Source: Cricetomys ansorgei
Lineage: Eukaryota > Chordata > Mammalia > Rodentia > Nesomyidae
DNA: 64,000 nt
Direction of reading: 5' to 3'
NCBI GenBank assembly: GCA_026225945.1
Contig: JAMJFZ010001133.1
Coordinates: 16,518,001-16,582,000, forward strand
Part shown: positions 11,301-21,744 of the stretch, in pieces
How the letters are laid out: each line of letters starts with the position of its first letter
Position numbering within the stretch: the stretch's first letter is position 1
The notes under the pieces: model-generated
What the model saw: the letters and a program-made list of their open reading frames with translations, nothing else
Databases searched by the model: none
Told to the model about the DNA's origin: nothing
Program-made: the position numbers and the translations under genes

Positions 11301-12689
11301 AGACGGTTCCTCATTGGGAATTCCCTCCTCGGAGATTCTATAATGTATCAAGCTGCCAATCAAAATTAATTGTCACGTCCACGTTTCTGGTAAATGCTGC
11401 AGCCTGAAGGTAGAAGTCTCACCCCTAGGGTGAGGCATGCACCTCCGTTTATGCTCACCTGCAGCATGAGTGACTTAGGTATTATTTATACGGTTTTTGT
11501 TGTTGTTGCTGCTGCTGAAAACAACAAAATGTTAAGTGAAATATGTATTAAAAGCCTTAAAAGGCATGAGCTGTTAAGGAATCTCAAGGGCCAGAACTAA
11601 GCCATAGTAGAGCTTGTGCTGTAGGCGGAGAACAGGTTATTTATTCATGTTGCCATTTATCAGATGGATAGCATGAGCTCTGGTTTACACAGTCACAAGG
11701 TCGCTGGAGGAAGGTGGCAGGTTGGGCTAGTTCAGATGAGCCACGGGAACAACTACCAGCACCACACAAACCTGGGATCCCTGACAGCTGCACTCTTGGC
11801 GCAAGGAGAAGCCAAAAGTATCCCCCACATACTCCTTGCGCCCCGACTCCAGGAAAAAAAAGTCTGTTTTAAAGTTTTGAGCTAAGAAAACTGAACAAGA
11901 TTTTCTGTGAGACACGATCAGCTCACATATGGATGTACTGTTGCCTGATCCAGAGCAGAGCTTAAAGGACCCTGGGTTGGGAGTGTCCCAGGTATCACAG
12001 AAACAGATGGTCAGAGCGGTCAAATGACTGGTACCAGCCTCGAGTGTATCTCCAGACAAAACTTTCTTCTGATGTCTTTTTTTTTTTTAATCATATAATC
12101 TGCAAGAAAACCAATTGAAAAAGAAACAATAGAACCAGAAGTTATAGAATTCATAAGTTAAGGGTTTATAAGACAAGACCTATGAGATAAGTACATTTAA
12201 GTACACGAAAGAAGTGACTGAAATACAAAGAATGATCAAGAGATTCTAAAAATACCAGGCCGTTTTCACGATAACCAAACAAAATATCTAGAAACGAGGG
12301 ACCATAGGAACAGAAATTGGAAAGCGTGTTCAGTAGCTTAAACATTTGATCAGCCGCAGCAGAGGGGTGATTTAATAAAATAGGAAACATGGCAGAAGAA
12401 ATTAATAGAAAGGAAAGGCTGTGGAGAGGGATAGAGAACATAGACTGAGGTCTCCTGTGAGTTTAATCAGAGCTCCCATTGTGGGGGAGAGGCGCTCCTG
12501 GGCATGTGTGTGTGTTGGGGTGTCACTATTAGAAACCTTTCTGGAAGAGGTAAAGCTTCTGCTTTCCCCAAACTGATGGTAACTGAAGGTCCAAACTGCA
12601 CGAGCAGGATGCGGGCAGAGGAACCGCTATGTCTGTATCAAGGTAAACGTGCATCATCTCAGAGGCAAAGAAAAAGTCTCCAAGAGCAT

Positions 12690-13610
12690 CCAGACTACTT
12701 GTCCAAAAATGATTTATGAATGGCTAAGACATTCATGCCAACCTATAAAGACGTATGCACTTATCATTAGTCACTGGAGACATGCAAATTACAGTGAGGT
12801 ACTACTTGACACTCACTAGAATGGCTATAATTTAAAAGCCAGGTAATGATGAGTGTTAGTGGGTTCCTGGAAGAAGTCAGAGCTTTTGTTCATTGCTGGC
12901 AGGAGTGAACAGTCACAGACTGTTGTTCACTTAGCCCAACACAGTGGTACATGTTTCTCCCAACATCTGAGAGGCAGGCGGATCAGGAGTTCAAGGTCAT
13001 CCTCAGCAACAACAAATAGTGAACCCAAGGATACCCAGAGCTATAGGAGACACTCTTTTAAATGCCTGCAAAAGCACCCACTGCCAAATTCCTTAAAATG
13101 CTAAACATTTTGTTACCTCATGGCTTAACAATTTCATTTCTGGGGAATATTCCGGAAATGAAAATTATGTCTACAGAAACCTGTACATAAATGTTCTTAG
13201 CACTATTATTCAGAATATTCAGAATGTAAATATATCTAGGTGTCTGCTGCCTAGTGAATGGACAGGTAAAATGTACAATGGTCACATGGTAGAACATTAT
13301 TACATGATGAAAATGAAGGAAATGCTAACCCACGCTACAACATGAATAATCCTTGAAAATAGTGTGCTGTGTGAAAGGAGCCACACAGTCGTGACTCACA
13401 CGTTTATTGCATTTACACAAGGTGTACAGGACATGACCATGGCCAGAGACAGGAAGGGAATCACTGGGTGCGTGGAGCTGAAGACAGGGGTGGAACAAGA
13501 GTGACTGCTTCTGGGTCCTCCTTATCTCCCGGATGGAGATGTTCTCATTAGAGCCTGATGGTGGTTGCACAGGTGTGTGTCCTTCACATGAGTGAATGCT
13601 GACTTGTGCA
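12690..13610 (+). mobile_element. Old L1 (L1M-type) 3' end, interrupted by a B1
   Basis: The stretch agacatgcaaattacagtga...cactagaatggctataattt, followed by cattgctggcaggagtgaac, tacataaatgttcttagcac, acaacatgaataatccttga and gatggtggttgcacaggtg, follows the order of the end of ORF2 and 3' UTR of ancient mammalian L1. A B1 at 12933-13058 splits it. No intact reading frame remains. Confidence 0.8.
12933..13058 (+). repeat. B1 SINE nested in the L1 relic
   Basis: It begins gcccaacacagtggtacatg (from GCCGGGCATGGTGGTACA), continues ctgagaggcaggcggatca and gttcaaggtcatcctcagc, and ends in a diverged ggctacatgagacact-like block. L1 homology resumes right after it (aaaatgctaaacattttgtt). Confidence 0.75.
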
Positions 13611-13771
13611 AGGGGTGGCTAGCATGGAGAAGGAAACCCTTGCCTTCAGAGGAGTAGAAATGGAGCAGTAGTCTGGCTTCTCAGCGGCTTCTGGTGGCCA
13701 GAAGACGGCTGAATGATACTCACTGTGCCCAGGGTCAAGACCATACTTTTAAAATCTTTTTAAAAGTTATA

Positions 13772-13833
13772 TTCTCTCTCTCTTTTTCCTCTCTCCTCTC
13801 TCTCTATTCTCTACCAACTGTGTGTGTGTGTGT
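13772..13833. repeat. CT-rich and short (TG)n tract
   Basis: A CT-rich run (tctctctctttttcctctct...) is followed by a short (TG) run. It separates two oppositely oriented L1 3' ends. Confidence 0.75.
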
Positions 13834-14335
13834 GAATAATATTCCATTATGTGTTTTTAAGACACTTTATTATTTCCTGGACACTCAGGGTGTTTCTGTT
13901 TCTTGGCTATGATGCATAATGCTTTCATGTACATTGGCAATGCAAATGCATCTCAGCGTGCTGACCCACTTTGTTCAGCCCCACGGTGAGGTCGCGGGAC
14001 CATACAAGTGCTGGATTTTTGTGTTTTTGAGGCATTTCATACTGTTGTCTGTACTAACTGCACAGATTTCTGTCCACACAGCAGTGGGGAGGGTTCCCTT
14101 TTCTTCTTGCCAGTTTTGCTTTGCATCTTTCTGATAAATTAGTGGTGTTGAAAAGTTTTCACACACATTGGCCTGAGTGGTCTCTTCTCAGGTCTATGCC
14201 ATTTTAAAGCCCTGACTATTTTGGGGGAGGGCTCTCTTTTTTTCCTATCTAGCTATTTGACTTCCTCATGTATTTTGGATATTGGCACCATTTTTGATGT
14301 CCAGTTTTGTGTTTTATGTGTTGACTTCAGGGATG
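13826..14335 (-). mobile_element. Old L1 3' end, opposite orientation
   Basis: The + strand shows the reverse complement of an L1M 3' end: aataatattccattatgtgt, tcttggctatgatgcataat, gagggttcccttttcttctt, ctgataaattagtggtgttg, and tgtattttggatattggcac. It faces the L1 at 12690-13610 tail to tail. Confidence 0.78.
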
Positions 14336-14344
14336 AGTCAAAAG

Positions 14345-14475
14345 TTCTATGTGTGGTGTATGTCTGCAGTCCTAGCAGTCAGGAGAATCATAGGTTTGGA
14401 GCCTGTGTTGGGCTACACAGCGAGTTTGAGGCTGGCCTGGGTTAGATGAGAAACTGTCTCAAAACGAAACAAAAT
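14345..14475 (+). repeat. B1-like SINE
   Basis: The order gtggtgtatgtctgcagtcc, gcagtcaggagaatcatagg, ggctacacagcgagtttgag, and gaaactgtctcaaaac is that of a + strand B1. It ends in an A-rich tail. Confidence 0.72.
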
Positions 14476-14550
14476 CAGAATAAGTACCAAGCACAGGTAG
14501 GTTTGTGAGTAAAGCTGAACAAACGTAAACTGTGCAGAAGCAGAGCTGCA

Positions 14551-14752
14551 GGGGGCTGGAGGGGTGAGGGCTGGAGGGGTGAGGGCTGGAGGGGTGAGGG
14601 CTGGAGGGGTGACTCAGGGCTGCAGGGGCTGGAGGGGTGACTCAGAGCTGCGGGGGGCTGGAGGGGTGAGGGCTGGAAGGGTGAGGGCTGGAGGGGTGAG
14701 GGCTGGAGGGGTGAGGGCTGGAGGGGTGGGGGCTGGAGGGTGACTCAGGGCC
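14551..14752 (+). repeat. 15-bp minisatellite made from a SINE 5' head
   Basis: About twelve copies of ggctggaggggtgag run head to tail, with longer 28-bp units that also keep ctcagggctgcag. The unit equals the first bases of B2/B3-type SINEs (GGGGCTGGAGAGATGGCTCAG). The last copy continues directly into a SINE body at 14739. Confidence 0.9.
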
Positions 14753-14905
14753 CTGCTCACAGAGCTTGGCTCCCAGCACTCACGGCAGGTGGCTCGCACC
14801 CGCTTTTGTCTCCAGAACCAGGGAGTCCCATGCCCTTTTCTGGTCTTATGCATCTCCACATGCATGCATGCCATCACTCACACACACACACAAATAAATA
14901 TATTT
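14739..14905 (+). repeat. B2/B3-type SINE body downstream of the minisatellite
   Basis: It reads ggctggagggtgactcagg, then gagcttggctcccagcactc, then gcaggtggctcgcaccc, and ends in catgcatgcatgccatcac, a CA run and aaataaata. This is a full-length but diverged tRNA-derived SINE. Confidence 0.7.
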
Positions 14906-15361
14906 TAAAATTAATGTCCTTAAAATTAAGGCATGACCAAACTACATGACATAATATTTGTAAAGAGGCTGGTAATTGGATCTACGCCCAAGAGCCTCAT
15001 GTGATTTGGGAAGAAGAAAAACATAGCATTGAAGATGATAAATTAAGAAGATAAATTTTATAATTTCTAGAGCGGCAGCCTAAAGCATTAAAATGAATTA
15101 AGTAAAACAAGTGTAAATCCAAGTATAACTTTTAAATTCTTGCCAAAAAAATAATAATGAGAAAAAAAAGACATTCCAAACAAGGCAGAAAGAAAAGCCA
15201 AAAAAAAGAAAGGATAGTGAGGAGAGAAATCCCGGATGAACACTGAATTAAAATACGTGGCTGTGATAAATACTCTACTTGATCTCGCCAGGCAGAGTAC
15301 TAGGACGTGGAGTTCGCTGATCACAAGCGGCATGACAGCACAGGGCCGAGTCGACGGGAAG

Positions 15362-15632
15362 GTCTGAGCTGTCGCTCAGTGGGCAGGAGCGCTTGCTGTG
15401 TGAGCACACACATGTGAGTTAGGATCCCAGCGCCTGTGTGAAGGCTGGATGTGATTGCGATTCTTCCAAGTACTGTGGAGTGGAGCCATGAGGATCATTG
15501 CCACTCGCTGGCTGCCAGCCTCTCCGTAGGTTCAGTGAGAGTCTCAAGGGAGTAAGGAAGAGTGTTAGGGCAAGACATCCAACACCCTGCACATATGCAC
15601 ACACGCTATGCCACACTCCCACATGGGTGTGG
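15362..15632 (+). repeat. Composite tRNA-head SINE (B3/B4-like)
   Basis: The head is gagctgtcgctcagtgggca, a middle ends gctggctgccagcc, ggttcagtgagagtctcaag follows, and a CA-rich tail closes it (catatgcacacacgc). It belongs to the same family as 17447-17830. Confidence 0.62.
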
Positions 15633-15649
15633 GGCTGTACCCTGGAGCA

Positions 15650-16640
15650 TGGCCAACCTACTAGGGGCCATATCTTTAAAGAAAACTGATTTTTCCTCTC
15701 CCCAAAGCCATCAACTATCAATAGCTCCTCAGCTGGATGTGGGGGTTCATGAGCTCCTCTGGGTGCCATGCTGAAATGTTGTCTGGGGCATGATCTTGTG
15801 AAGGTCTTGGGTAGACAACCACAGCTATTTTGAGTTGCTGGGTGCAGTGATCCTGTTATGTGTAGAACACACTGTTTCACTGTGGTCCTCCCTCACCTCT
15901 GGCATCTGCAGTCTTCTTCCACGCCTTCTGCAGGTGGTCCCTCAGCCTTCTGGGAAGGGAGTGTGATGTAGATGTCCCATCTGTGTCTGCCATTCCACAG
16001 TTACTTTTTCTTTGTACTTTGACCACCTGTGAGCAACTGTGTTAATCTTCATCCACTGCACAAAAGGAATTTCTGATAGGGTCTGAGAGCTACACCAATC
16101 TACAGGTATAGAGATATGGATTTAGAGGGCAGTTTGATACTATTAGCAAAATATTAAGACTAGTTTAACCCCCGATGTCTCTGATCTCCTCAACCATGTG
16201 TTCTTGGCCATACGTATAGTACCAGGCATGTGTTTTCTCCTGTGGAATGGGCCTCAAATCCAATCAGAAAAGCAATCGATTACCCCATGACATCCGTGCC
16301 AGTGTTTCGCCCACGGGCATATCTTGACACACTGGTTATTATTGTAGCTTATAGGGTTCACAGATAGGTAGGACTGCTGATGACTTTCCCCCCTAAGCAG
16401 CCTACACAGATCCTTCTGTAACCATGAAAGTTAGCCAGCAGGGAGGATGCTTTCTGGTCAATACCAACTTGATTTCTTCATGTCCTGTGACCAAAGTGTG
16501 TGGTGTCTTCAGTAATATGATGAACATCAAGAGCAATGGAAATAGCCTGAATTGTTTTGGTGGACTGTACTATACTCCTGACCAATTGACAGTGGGCTTT
16601 TCATTTGGTAGCCTATAACTTCTGGGAGCAACATTTTTCT
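15650..16640 (+). repeat. Multicopy rodent retroelement segment, class not assigned
   Basis: Blocks such as caatagctcctcagctggat, gtgatgtagatgtcccatct, gagctacaccaatctacagg, tgggcctcaaatccaatcag, and gttagccagcagggaggatg occur in the same order in a high-copy rodent repeat that I remember from mouse genomic sequence. I cannot say whether it is an L1-lineage non-coding part or an LTR internal part. A 64-codon frame at 16424-16618 is chance. The recognition is from memory only. Confidence 0.5.
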
Positions 16641-17446
16641 CTGTGTAGGTTAATCCAATTAAACACACACACGCCCTTCCTCCTCCTCATTATCATTATG
16701 ATACAGTAGATTTCCATACAGCTTTTCCAGACATCCTTAGTGTTAGTTATCCTCCCACTGCTCCTGCTCTCCATTTAGGATTGCTGTTGCAGAGTGCTAT
16801 TTCTGTGAAATGTGGCCCTACTTGCATGGAGCTCCTGGGTCTTTGGGAGGTGCTAAAGTGCATAGAATGGGAAAGGCTAACCAAGATGCTTCATCTGTGA
16901 GGAATTGGGATGCCATCATACATGCAAGATAAAGACTTTACACTGTGGAAGCTTTAGGGATACCCACATTTCCCCCTTATCTCTTACCCATGCTCTGTAT
17001 GTAAAACTAATAAACTCACGGGTTTTTCATATGAATTTTGGTGGAATTATAGATAGATTTGTCATTGGGACCTTATAAAGAGGAGATAGGCATCACTTGT
17101 GTCTCCCCTGGGAAGGAATTATCATAGCAGTGACTGCTGTATATGCTGTCATAGTGCAAGACACATCAAGTTTCAAATGATTAATATTCAACAGAGATCA
17201 TAAGCTATTTTTGTGAATCAAGTGAGAAATGAAACACACACTCACACACACACACACTCACATACACCTATGCATTTGAAAATTAAGAAATAGACTTGAA
17301 AGCTATTCATGACTCAAAGGGATATAATAAATGGAGATTAGAAAATAGGACTGAATATTGTTTATACTGCAAAGTGAATTAGTGATATCGAAGTAGGTGT
17401 TATAACAAAGAAATTAGCAATCTTAAGTCTTACTTAAGAAATGTTG

Positions 17447-17830
17447 GGGGCTGGGAAATTGATTCAGTGGGTAAGAGCGCTCACTGCAAGAATGAAGACC
17501 TGAGTTTTAGACTTCAGTATTCATGTAAAAAGTGGGGTGTGGCTACCAGCACCTGTAATCTGCTGGGGATGAAGGTCGGATGGCCGACCTAGGAGGATCA
17601 GTGGGGCTTGCTGGCCAGCTAGCCAAACGGGGGGTGGAACAAACAAAAACAATAAGCTCCAAGTTCAGTGAGAATTCAACCTCAGGGGATCCAGGTGGAG
17701 AAAGATAGAGAAGGACCCCTCACATCTTCCTCTCACCTCCACACACATGCGTACAGGATGCACATACCTGTGACATACATGTGCATATGCCCACACCACA
17801 CGCAGTACATGCATAATGCACACACAAGAG
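17447..17830 (+). repeat. Composite tRNA-head SINE (B3/B4-like), full length
   Basis: The head is gggggctgggaaattgattc followed by agtgggtaagagcgctcac, with a diverged B box (agacctgagttttagacttc). The middle is B1-like (gtgtggctaccagcacctgt, gatcagtggggcttgctggc), and the tail is CA-rich (cacacacatgcgtacagg). It is the best complete example of the family in the window. Confidence 0.68.
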
Positions 17831-18359
17831 GAAATGGTGGAAAAGTGCTGAAAATTAGTAAGGTAAATTTCTAAATTTCTAAATTTAGGAAAAGCGAGTA
17901 GAATAATCTCAAAGGGGGCACAAGAAAGGAAATACTTTAAAAATAAGAACAAAAATTAATGAAGCAAAACCAAAAATGAATTTGTCTGATCCGCACTACC
18001 AAAACCAGATCTCTGATTTTTAGGTTTAATTTGGAATGCTTCTGATAAGATCAAGTAAAGAAACATTAAAGATAAATATTTGAGAAAGAAAGTACAGTCA
18101 TAGATACCATTGGTAGAAGATATATGTAAGTTTTGTGAAGTTTTCCTGCAAATAAATATGAAAATTTAATTGCAATGTGGAATTCTCAGTAGGGAAAAAT
18201 TACTGGCTTTATTTTTTTTTCCTGTTTCCTAATGAACATAAAAATAAAAACAACCCAATTTTACAGATCTCAGTGCCCATTAAAAGAAGCTCCCATAGAT
18301 AAGCAGACACCAAGCCCTGAGAGCAACAGCTCAGATGGAATAAGGCAGAGCCCTCTTAC

Positions 18360-18640
18360 CCAAAAACATAGATGAAAAAGTCCTGAAAGAGTATCTGCAA
18401 GCTGAGTCCATTAACATTGAAAAATAGTGTGTGTCGTGACTAAGTGAGGTTTCCATAGGACTTCAAGGAACGAGTAATGTTGAAATCCCATTGATGTTAC
18501 TCATTACAATAAAATATTAAAGGGAGAAAAACATGGGATGAAGGCAGAATGTTTGATAGTATTAAGCATTCTTTAGTGATTTAGAGAAACTCTTGAGATG
18601 ATTGTAATAAAGGAGAACTTTCTCAAACTTAAAAGTACAT
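18360..18640 (+). mobile_element. L1 ORF2 relic
   Basis: acatagatgaaaaagtcctg, then gtgactaagtgaggtttcc, cccattgatgttactcatt, and aggagaactttctcaaactt follow the order of L1 ORF2 (reverse transcriptase region). Frames are destroyed. It probably belongs with the L1 pieces at 19150-19990. Confidence 0.6.
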
Positions 18641-19149
18641 CTTCCAATATCTAATTACTGTATTACTTAGTAAATAACATTATTTATCTACATGTGAAAA
18701 CCAGATGTCAAACAAAATGATGAAACATTGAAGACTTTCCCTTTGAGACATAGAACAAGGCAGACCCTTCTTCCTGAGTGATCTTTTCATGTGCCTTTTA
18801 TGGACTTCCACATAGCGGAGTTGTCGCTGGGTTGTTGGTTTTGTGCCATGTTAGCTGGATTCCAGCAGGGCAGAGGATGCCGCTTGGGTTGTCTGAAGAC
18901 GGCTGGCTGTACTCTTACCAGGCTAGGGCAGGGACAGAGATACTGATAATTTACCACATTCAAAAGCACTGTTCAGTGCAAGCTCAGGAGTGTGCCAACA
19001 GACACAACTTCCGGTTCAGAAGAGTGACAGCTGTGAAGAAGAGAGGAGAAGGAACTGATGCAAATCATCTCTGAATATCATGTACCATGACTCATATCAA
19101 TGGACAAAAATGTGGTGGGCTGGTGACATAAGATACTGGAAAGCTGTAG

Positions 19150-19247
19150 AATAATGGCATTTTTACAAGCTGCTTGTGGCAATGTAAATTAATACAACTG
19201 CTTTGGAAAACATTTTGGTCTTATCTGGTAAAATTAGATTAAGATGT
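19150..19247 (+). mobile_element. L1 3' region, left of the inserted LTR
   Basis: ggcaatgtaaattaatacaa followed by ctgctttggaaaacattttg is an L1 3' ORF2 signature. It is cut at 19247 by the LTR; the last five bases, GATGT, are the target site. Confidence 0.65.
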
Positions 19248-19632
19248 TGTGGTGGTTTGAATAAAAATGGCCCCAGAGGCATATATATTTGAATGCTTAG
19301 TCATCAGCAAGTGGCACGACTTGAGAAAGATTAGGAGGTGTGGCCTTGTCAGAGGAAGTGTGTCACTGGGGGAGGGCTTTGAGGTTTCAAAAGCCCAGCC
19401 CAGGCCAGGCCAGTGTCTCCCTCTGCCTGCTGCCTGTAGATCTAAATGTAGAACTCCTAGCTGTTTCTGTAGCACCGCGTCTTCCTGCATGCTGCCATGT
19501 TGCCTTGCCATGATGATAATGGACCTCTGAAACCGTAAGCACTTGTTTACAATTACAGCTTTTCTCTTACAGGAGTTGCCTTGGTTATGGTGTCTCTTCA
19601 CAGCAATGCAGTGATTCACAGTGATTAAGACA
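19248..19632 (+). mobile_element. MaLR/MLT-like solo LTR with perfect 5-bp target duplication
   Basis: The 385-bp element starts TGTGGTGGTTTGAATA and ends TTAAGACA. It is flanked by identical GATGT at 19243-19247 and 19633-19637. Internal blocks (ggaggtgtggccttgtc, tgctgccatgttgccttgcc, gttgccttggttatggtgtc) match a rodent LTR with the MLT1-like plan. It is in sense orientation and ends 937 bp before exon B. There is no internal sequence, so it is a solo LTR. The family name is not assigned. Confidence 0.85.
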
Positions 19633-19990
19633 GATGTACATGCTATGTGGTTCACGCCTGGATGGAAATTCAAGAAACTGATTGCTATATTTACAAGGGT
19701 TTATACATTTTCAGAGTAGCACTGTTGTAATGATTAAAAACCTAGAACAAACACCAGGCCAATAGCAGAGCTGATAAATAAGTTGAGCAGAACTCCTACA
19801 ATGAAATACTTTAGTAAAAAATGATTGAGCTCTGTGTACATGCGTTTATATAGATATGATTTAATTTCTAGGCCATAAACACTTAAGAAATATAAAACAA
19901 AGTTTTAAAACATGCAAAACTAAATAATATATTCTGTATGTATACAAAAATTAGTGGTGAAACAAAACAAAACAAAACAAAAAAAAACTA
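19633..19990 (+). mobile_element. L1 3' region, right of the inserted LTR
   Basis: After the GATGT repeat, gtagcactgttgtaatgatt, ctacaatgaaatactttag, and caaaactaaataatat resume the L1 3' end order. An (AAAAC)n-type A-rich tail closes it at 19965-19988. Confidence 0.6.
19962..19988. repeat. (AAAAC)n simple repeat
   Basis: Four to five AAAAC units followed by nine A. Confidence 0.9.
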
Positions 19991-20569
19991 TCCCAAAATT
20001 CAATGACAGCTCTGAAGAGGACTAGAGAGGGGTGGGATAAAGTTAATTGTAATTGTTACTGTTTTTATTTTTGGTAACTTGAATGATGAGTGTTTCTTGC
20101 ATTGCTTCTTCTTATACCTCATGTATATTTTGTGTTCTTTGTTTTCTTTATGTTTAATATAAACAAAATAAGAGCATTAATGCCTTAGCATATTTTTCTT
20201 TTGAGGATTGTCTTCAGATGACACTCTTGAATCATTGTCGTCAATGTGAACTTGTATCTTGGGTTAATTATCTCTGTTACCCCCCAATCGTCTGCATGTT
20301 TAGAGTAGACTCCAGAGTTTCAGAGACAAATAGGTTTTGACTGGAAACTTTCATGGCATGGCATTGCCGACCTAGGGTCTCGGCGAGATGGAAGGCATCA
20401 GCAGTCTTCCTTGTCTCTGCAGGATTCTTTCAGACCAGGGCCACCTCTTTAAGCAAATTCATGGCATTTCCTGCTGGATTCATAATCACTGGCTAGAGAG
20501 AAATGAAGAGTTAAGTGTAAATTGTTTGAACAGGATTTTCTCAGATTTTGTGCTTGTCTTATGTTACAG

Positions 20570-20737
20570 ATTGATCAACTGAAGCAGGAACTTTCCAAGA
20601 AGGAGTCAGAACTTCTTGCCTTACAAACAAAGCTTGAAACCCTTAGCAATCAAAATTCAGATTGCAAGCAACACATTGAAGTGCTTAAAGAGTCGCTTAC
20701 TGCCAAAGAACAGAGGGCTGCCATCCTCCAGACAGAG
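20570..20737 (+). CDS. Erc2: Internal coding exon B of ERC2 (CAST/ELKS2), 56 codons
   Basis: The acceptor TTATGTTACAG ends at 20569 and the donor GAG|GTAAGG starts at 20738. The 168 bases are 56 whole codons in phase 0, from IDQLKQELSK to AAILQTE. Heptad core positions are I1, L4, L8, K11, L15, L18, L22, L25, N29, C32, I36, L39, L43, K46, A50, L53: sixteen consecutive a/d sites with no skip. K11, N29, C32 and K46 are polar core positions that usually set register or pairing. The register continues without a break from exon A (M49, then I1), which supports the two exons being joined. LSNQNSDCKQ separates ERC2 from ERC1 as I recall the paralogues. The product is a presynaptic active-zone scaffold. 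An upstream in-frame ATG in the intron gives a longer frame, but the splice site and family alignment put the exon start at 20570. Confidence 0.94.
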
Positions 20738-21744
20738 GTAAGGCGCTTGCTGGGCCTCTGGCGAGCAGACACTCAGCCATAGACAATGTTCTTCCTCAGT
20801 GGCATTGTGGAGAGAACCCCTTCCTAAAAGTATTGGGGCTAAATGTGTTTTGGGACTCAGAGATTTTTGGATTTTTCAGTGGGGAGACCTGTTCTGTGTA
20901 TCATAGCTTCGCGACCCTCCCACGGAGTTTGCAGCAATACCCCCAACCAAACGTGTGACTCTTCCTGCAGGGAAGACAGTCTCTCATTTGAACTGGGATA
21001 AATAAAGACTGGATTCACTGTCTCCTGTTGATTTGTGTCGTACTATACACCCAAGGAGTTTGTTTCATATTTAGAATTTTCTATTCTATTTTTCATTGTT
21101 TAGAGCATTTGTTGTTGGATTTGAGAATCATAAGGATTTGGATCTGGAATGATTACATTTGATCAAAATCATAAAATAATTAGACTAGCCAATACCTTAC
21201 TTGTTGATCTTTTAAAGCTGACTTGTTACTATTTTTCCCAATGAAGAAAGTTAGGATTGTGTGTTTCTTAAAGGGAATATTGCTTTGTTATTGCTGATTC
21301 CTTACTTGGAGGAACAACAAAAAGAACCCCCTCCAGCTCACCCTCCACATGCTATTATCCTCTTTTCTTGCTGCTTCTTGTTGGATTACACTTTTCTGTT
21401 TCATAAGAAGTGAAAAATTCATACTAATTGTGTAAATAAAGCAGCTGTCAAAAGTGACGGCATATAGCAAGGGAGGTGGCGGCCCAGGCTGACTTGTGTT
21501 GGGTAACCTTGTGGATTACTCTGGGAGAAGGCAGCATATTGGAATGTGTGCTCTTTGGGGCTCTCTGTACTCTGTCTTTGTGTATATAGAGTTGAAGATG
21601 ATCAGGAGATACATATTTGCCCTAGGAGTTAATAGGGTTGTTGAGTAGTTCTGTGCCCTTAGTCAAAGTTACATGGACATTTTCTTTTTTTTTTCCTAAC
21701 CCATTTAAGTCATACATTAGGAAACGACTTCCATCTCATTGAAG

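Larger units (their letters stand above)
6051..20569 (+). other. Erc2: Complete intron between exons A and B (14,519 bp)
   Basis: The intron starts GTAGGC and ends TTACAG. It carries most of the well-resolved repeats of the window (listed separately). Stretches where I recognise nothing are 7250-8160, 8320-9120, 9155-10190, 11300-12690 apart from a possible old L1 scrap, 16650-17440, 17840-18350, 18645-19145 and 20040-20569. In ERC1, as I recall, an alternatively used 28-residue coil segment lies at this same position of the protein; I found no equivalent exon here. Confidence 0.85.

Noticed and set aside
14551..14752. CRISPR-like regular repeat spacing
   Set aside because: There are no unique spacers; the units are contiguous and derive from a SINE head. 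The genome is mammalian.
14614..14877. Pro-rich repeat protein frame
   Set aside because: It is the antisense translation of the 15-bp minisatellite.
5895..20737. Assignment of the exons to ERC1 instead of ERC2
   Set aside because: ERC1 as I recall it differs in the segments equivalent to LERNIRDLEDE, NGVLNTEDREE, YKSHSKFMKTK and LSNQNSDCKQ, while ERC2 matches them. A protein search would settle it fully.
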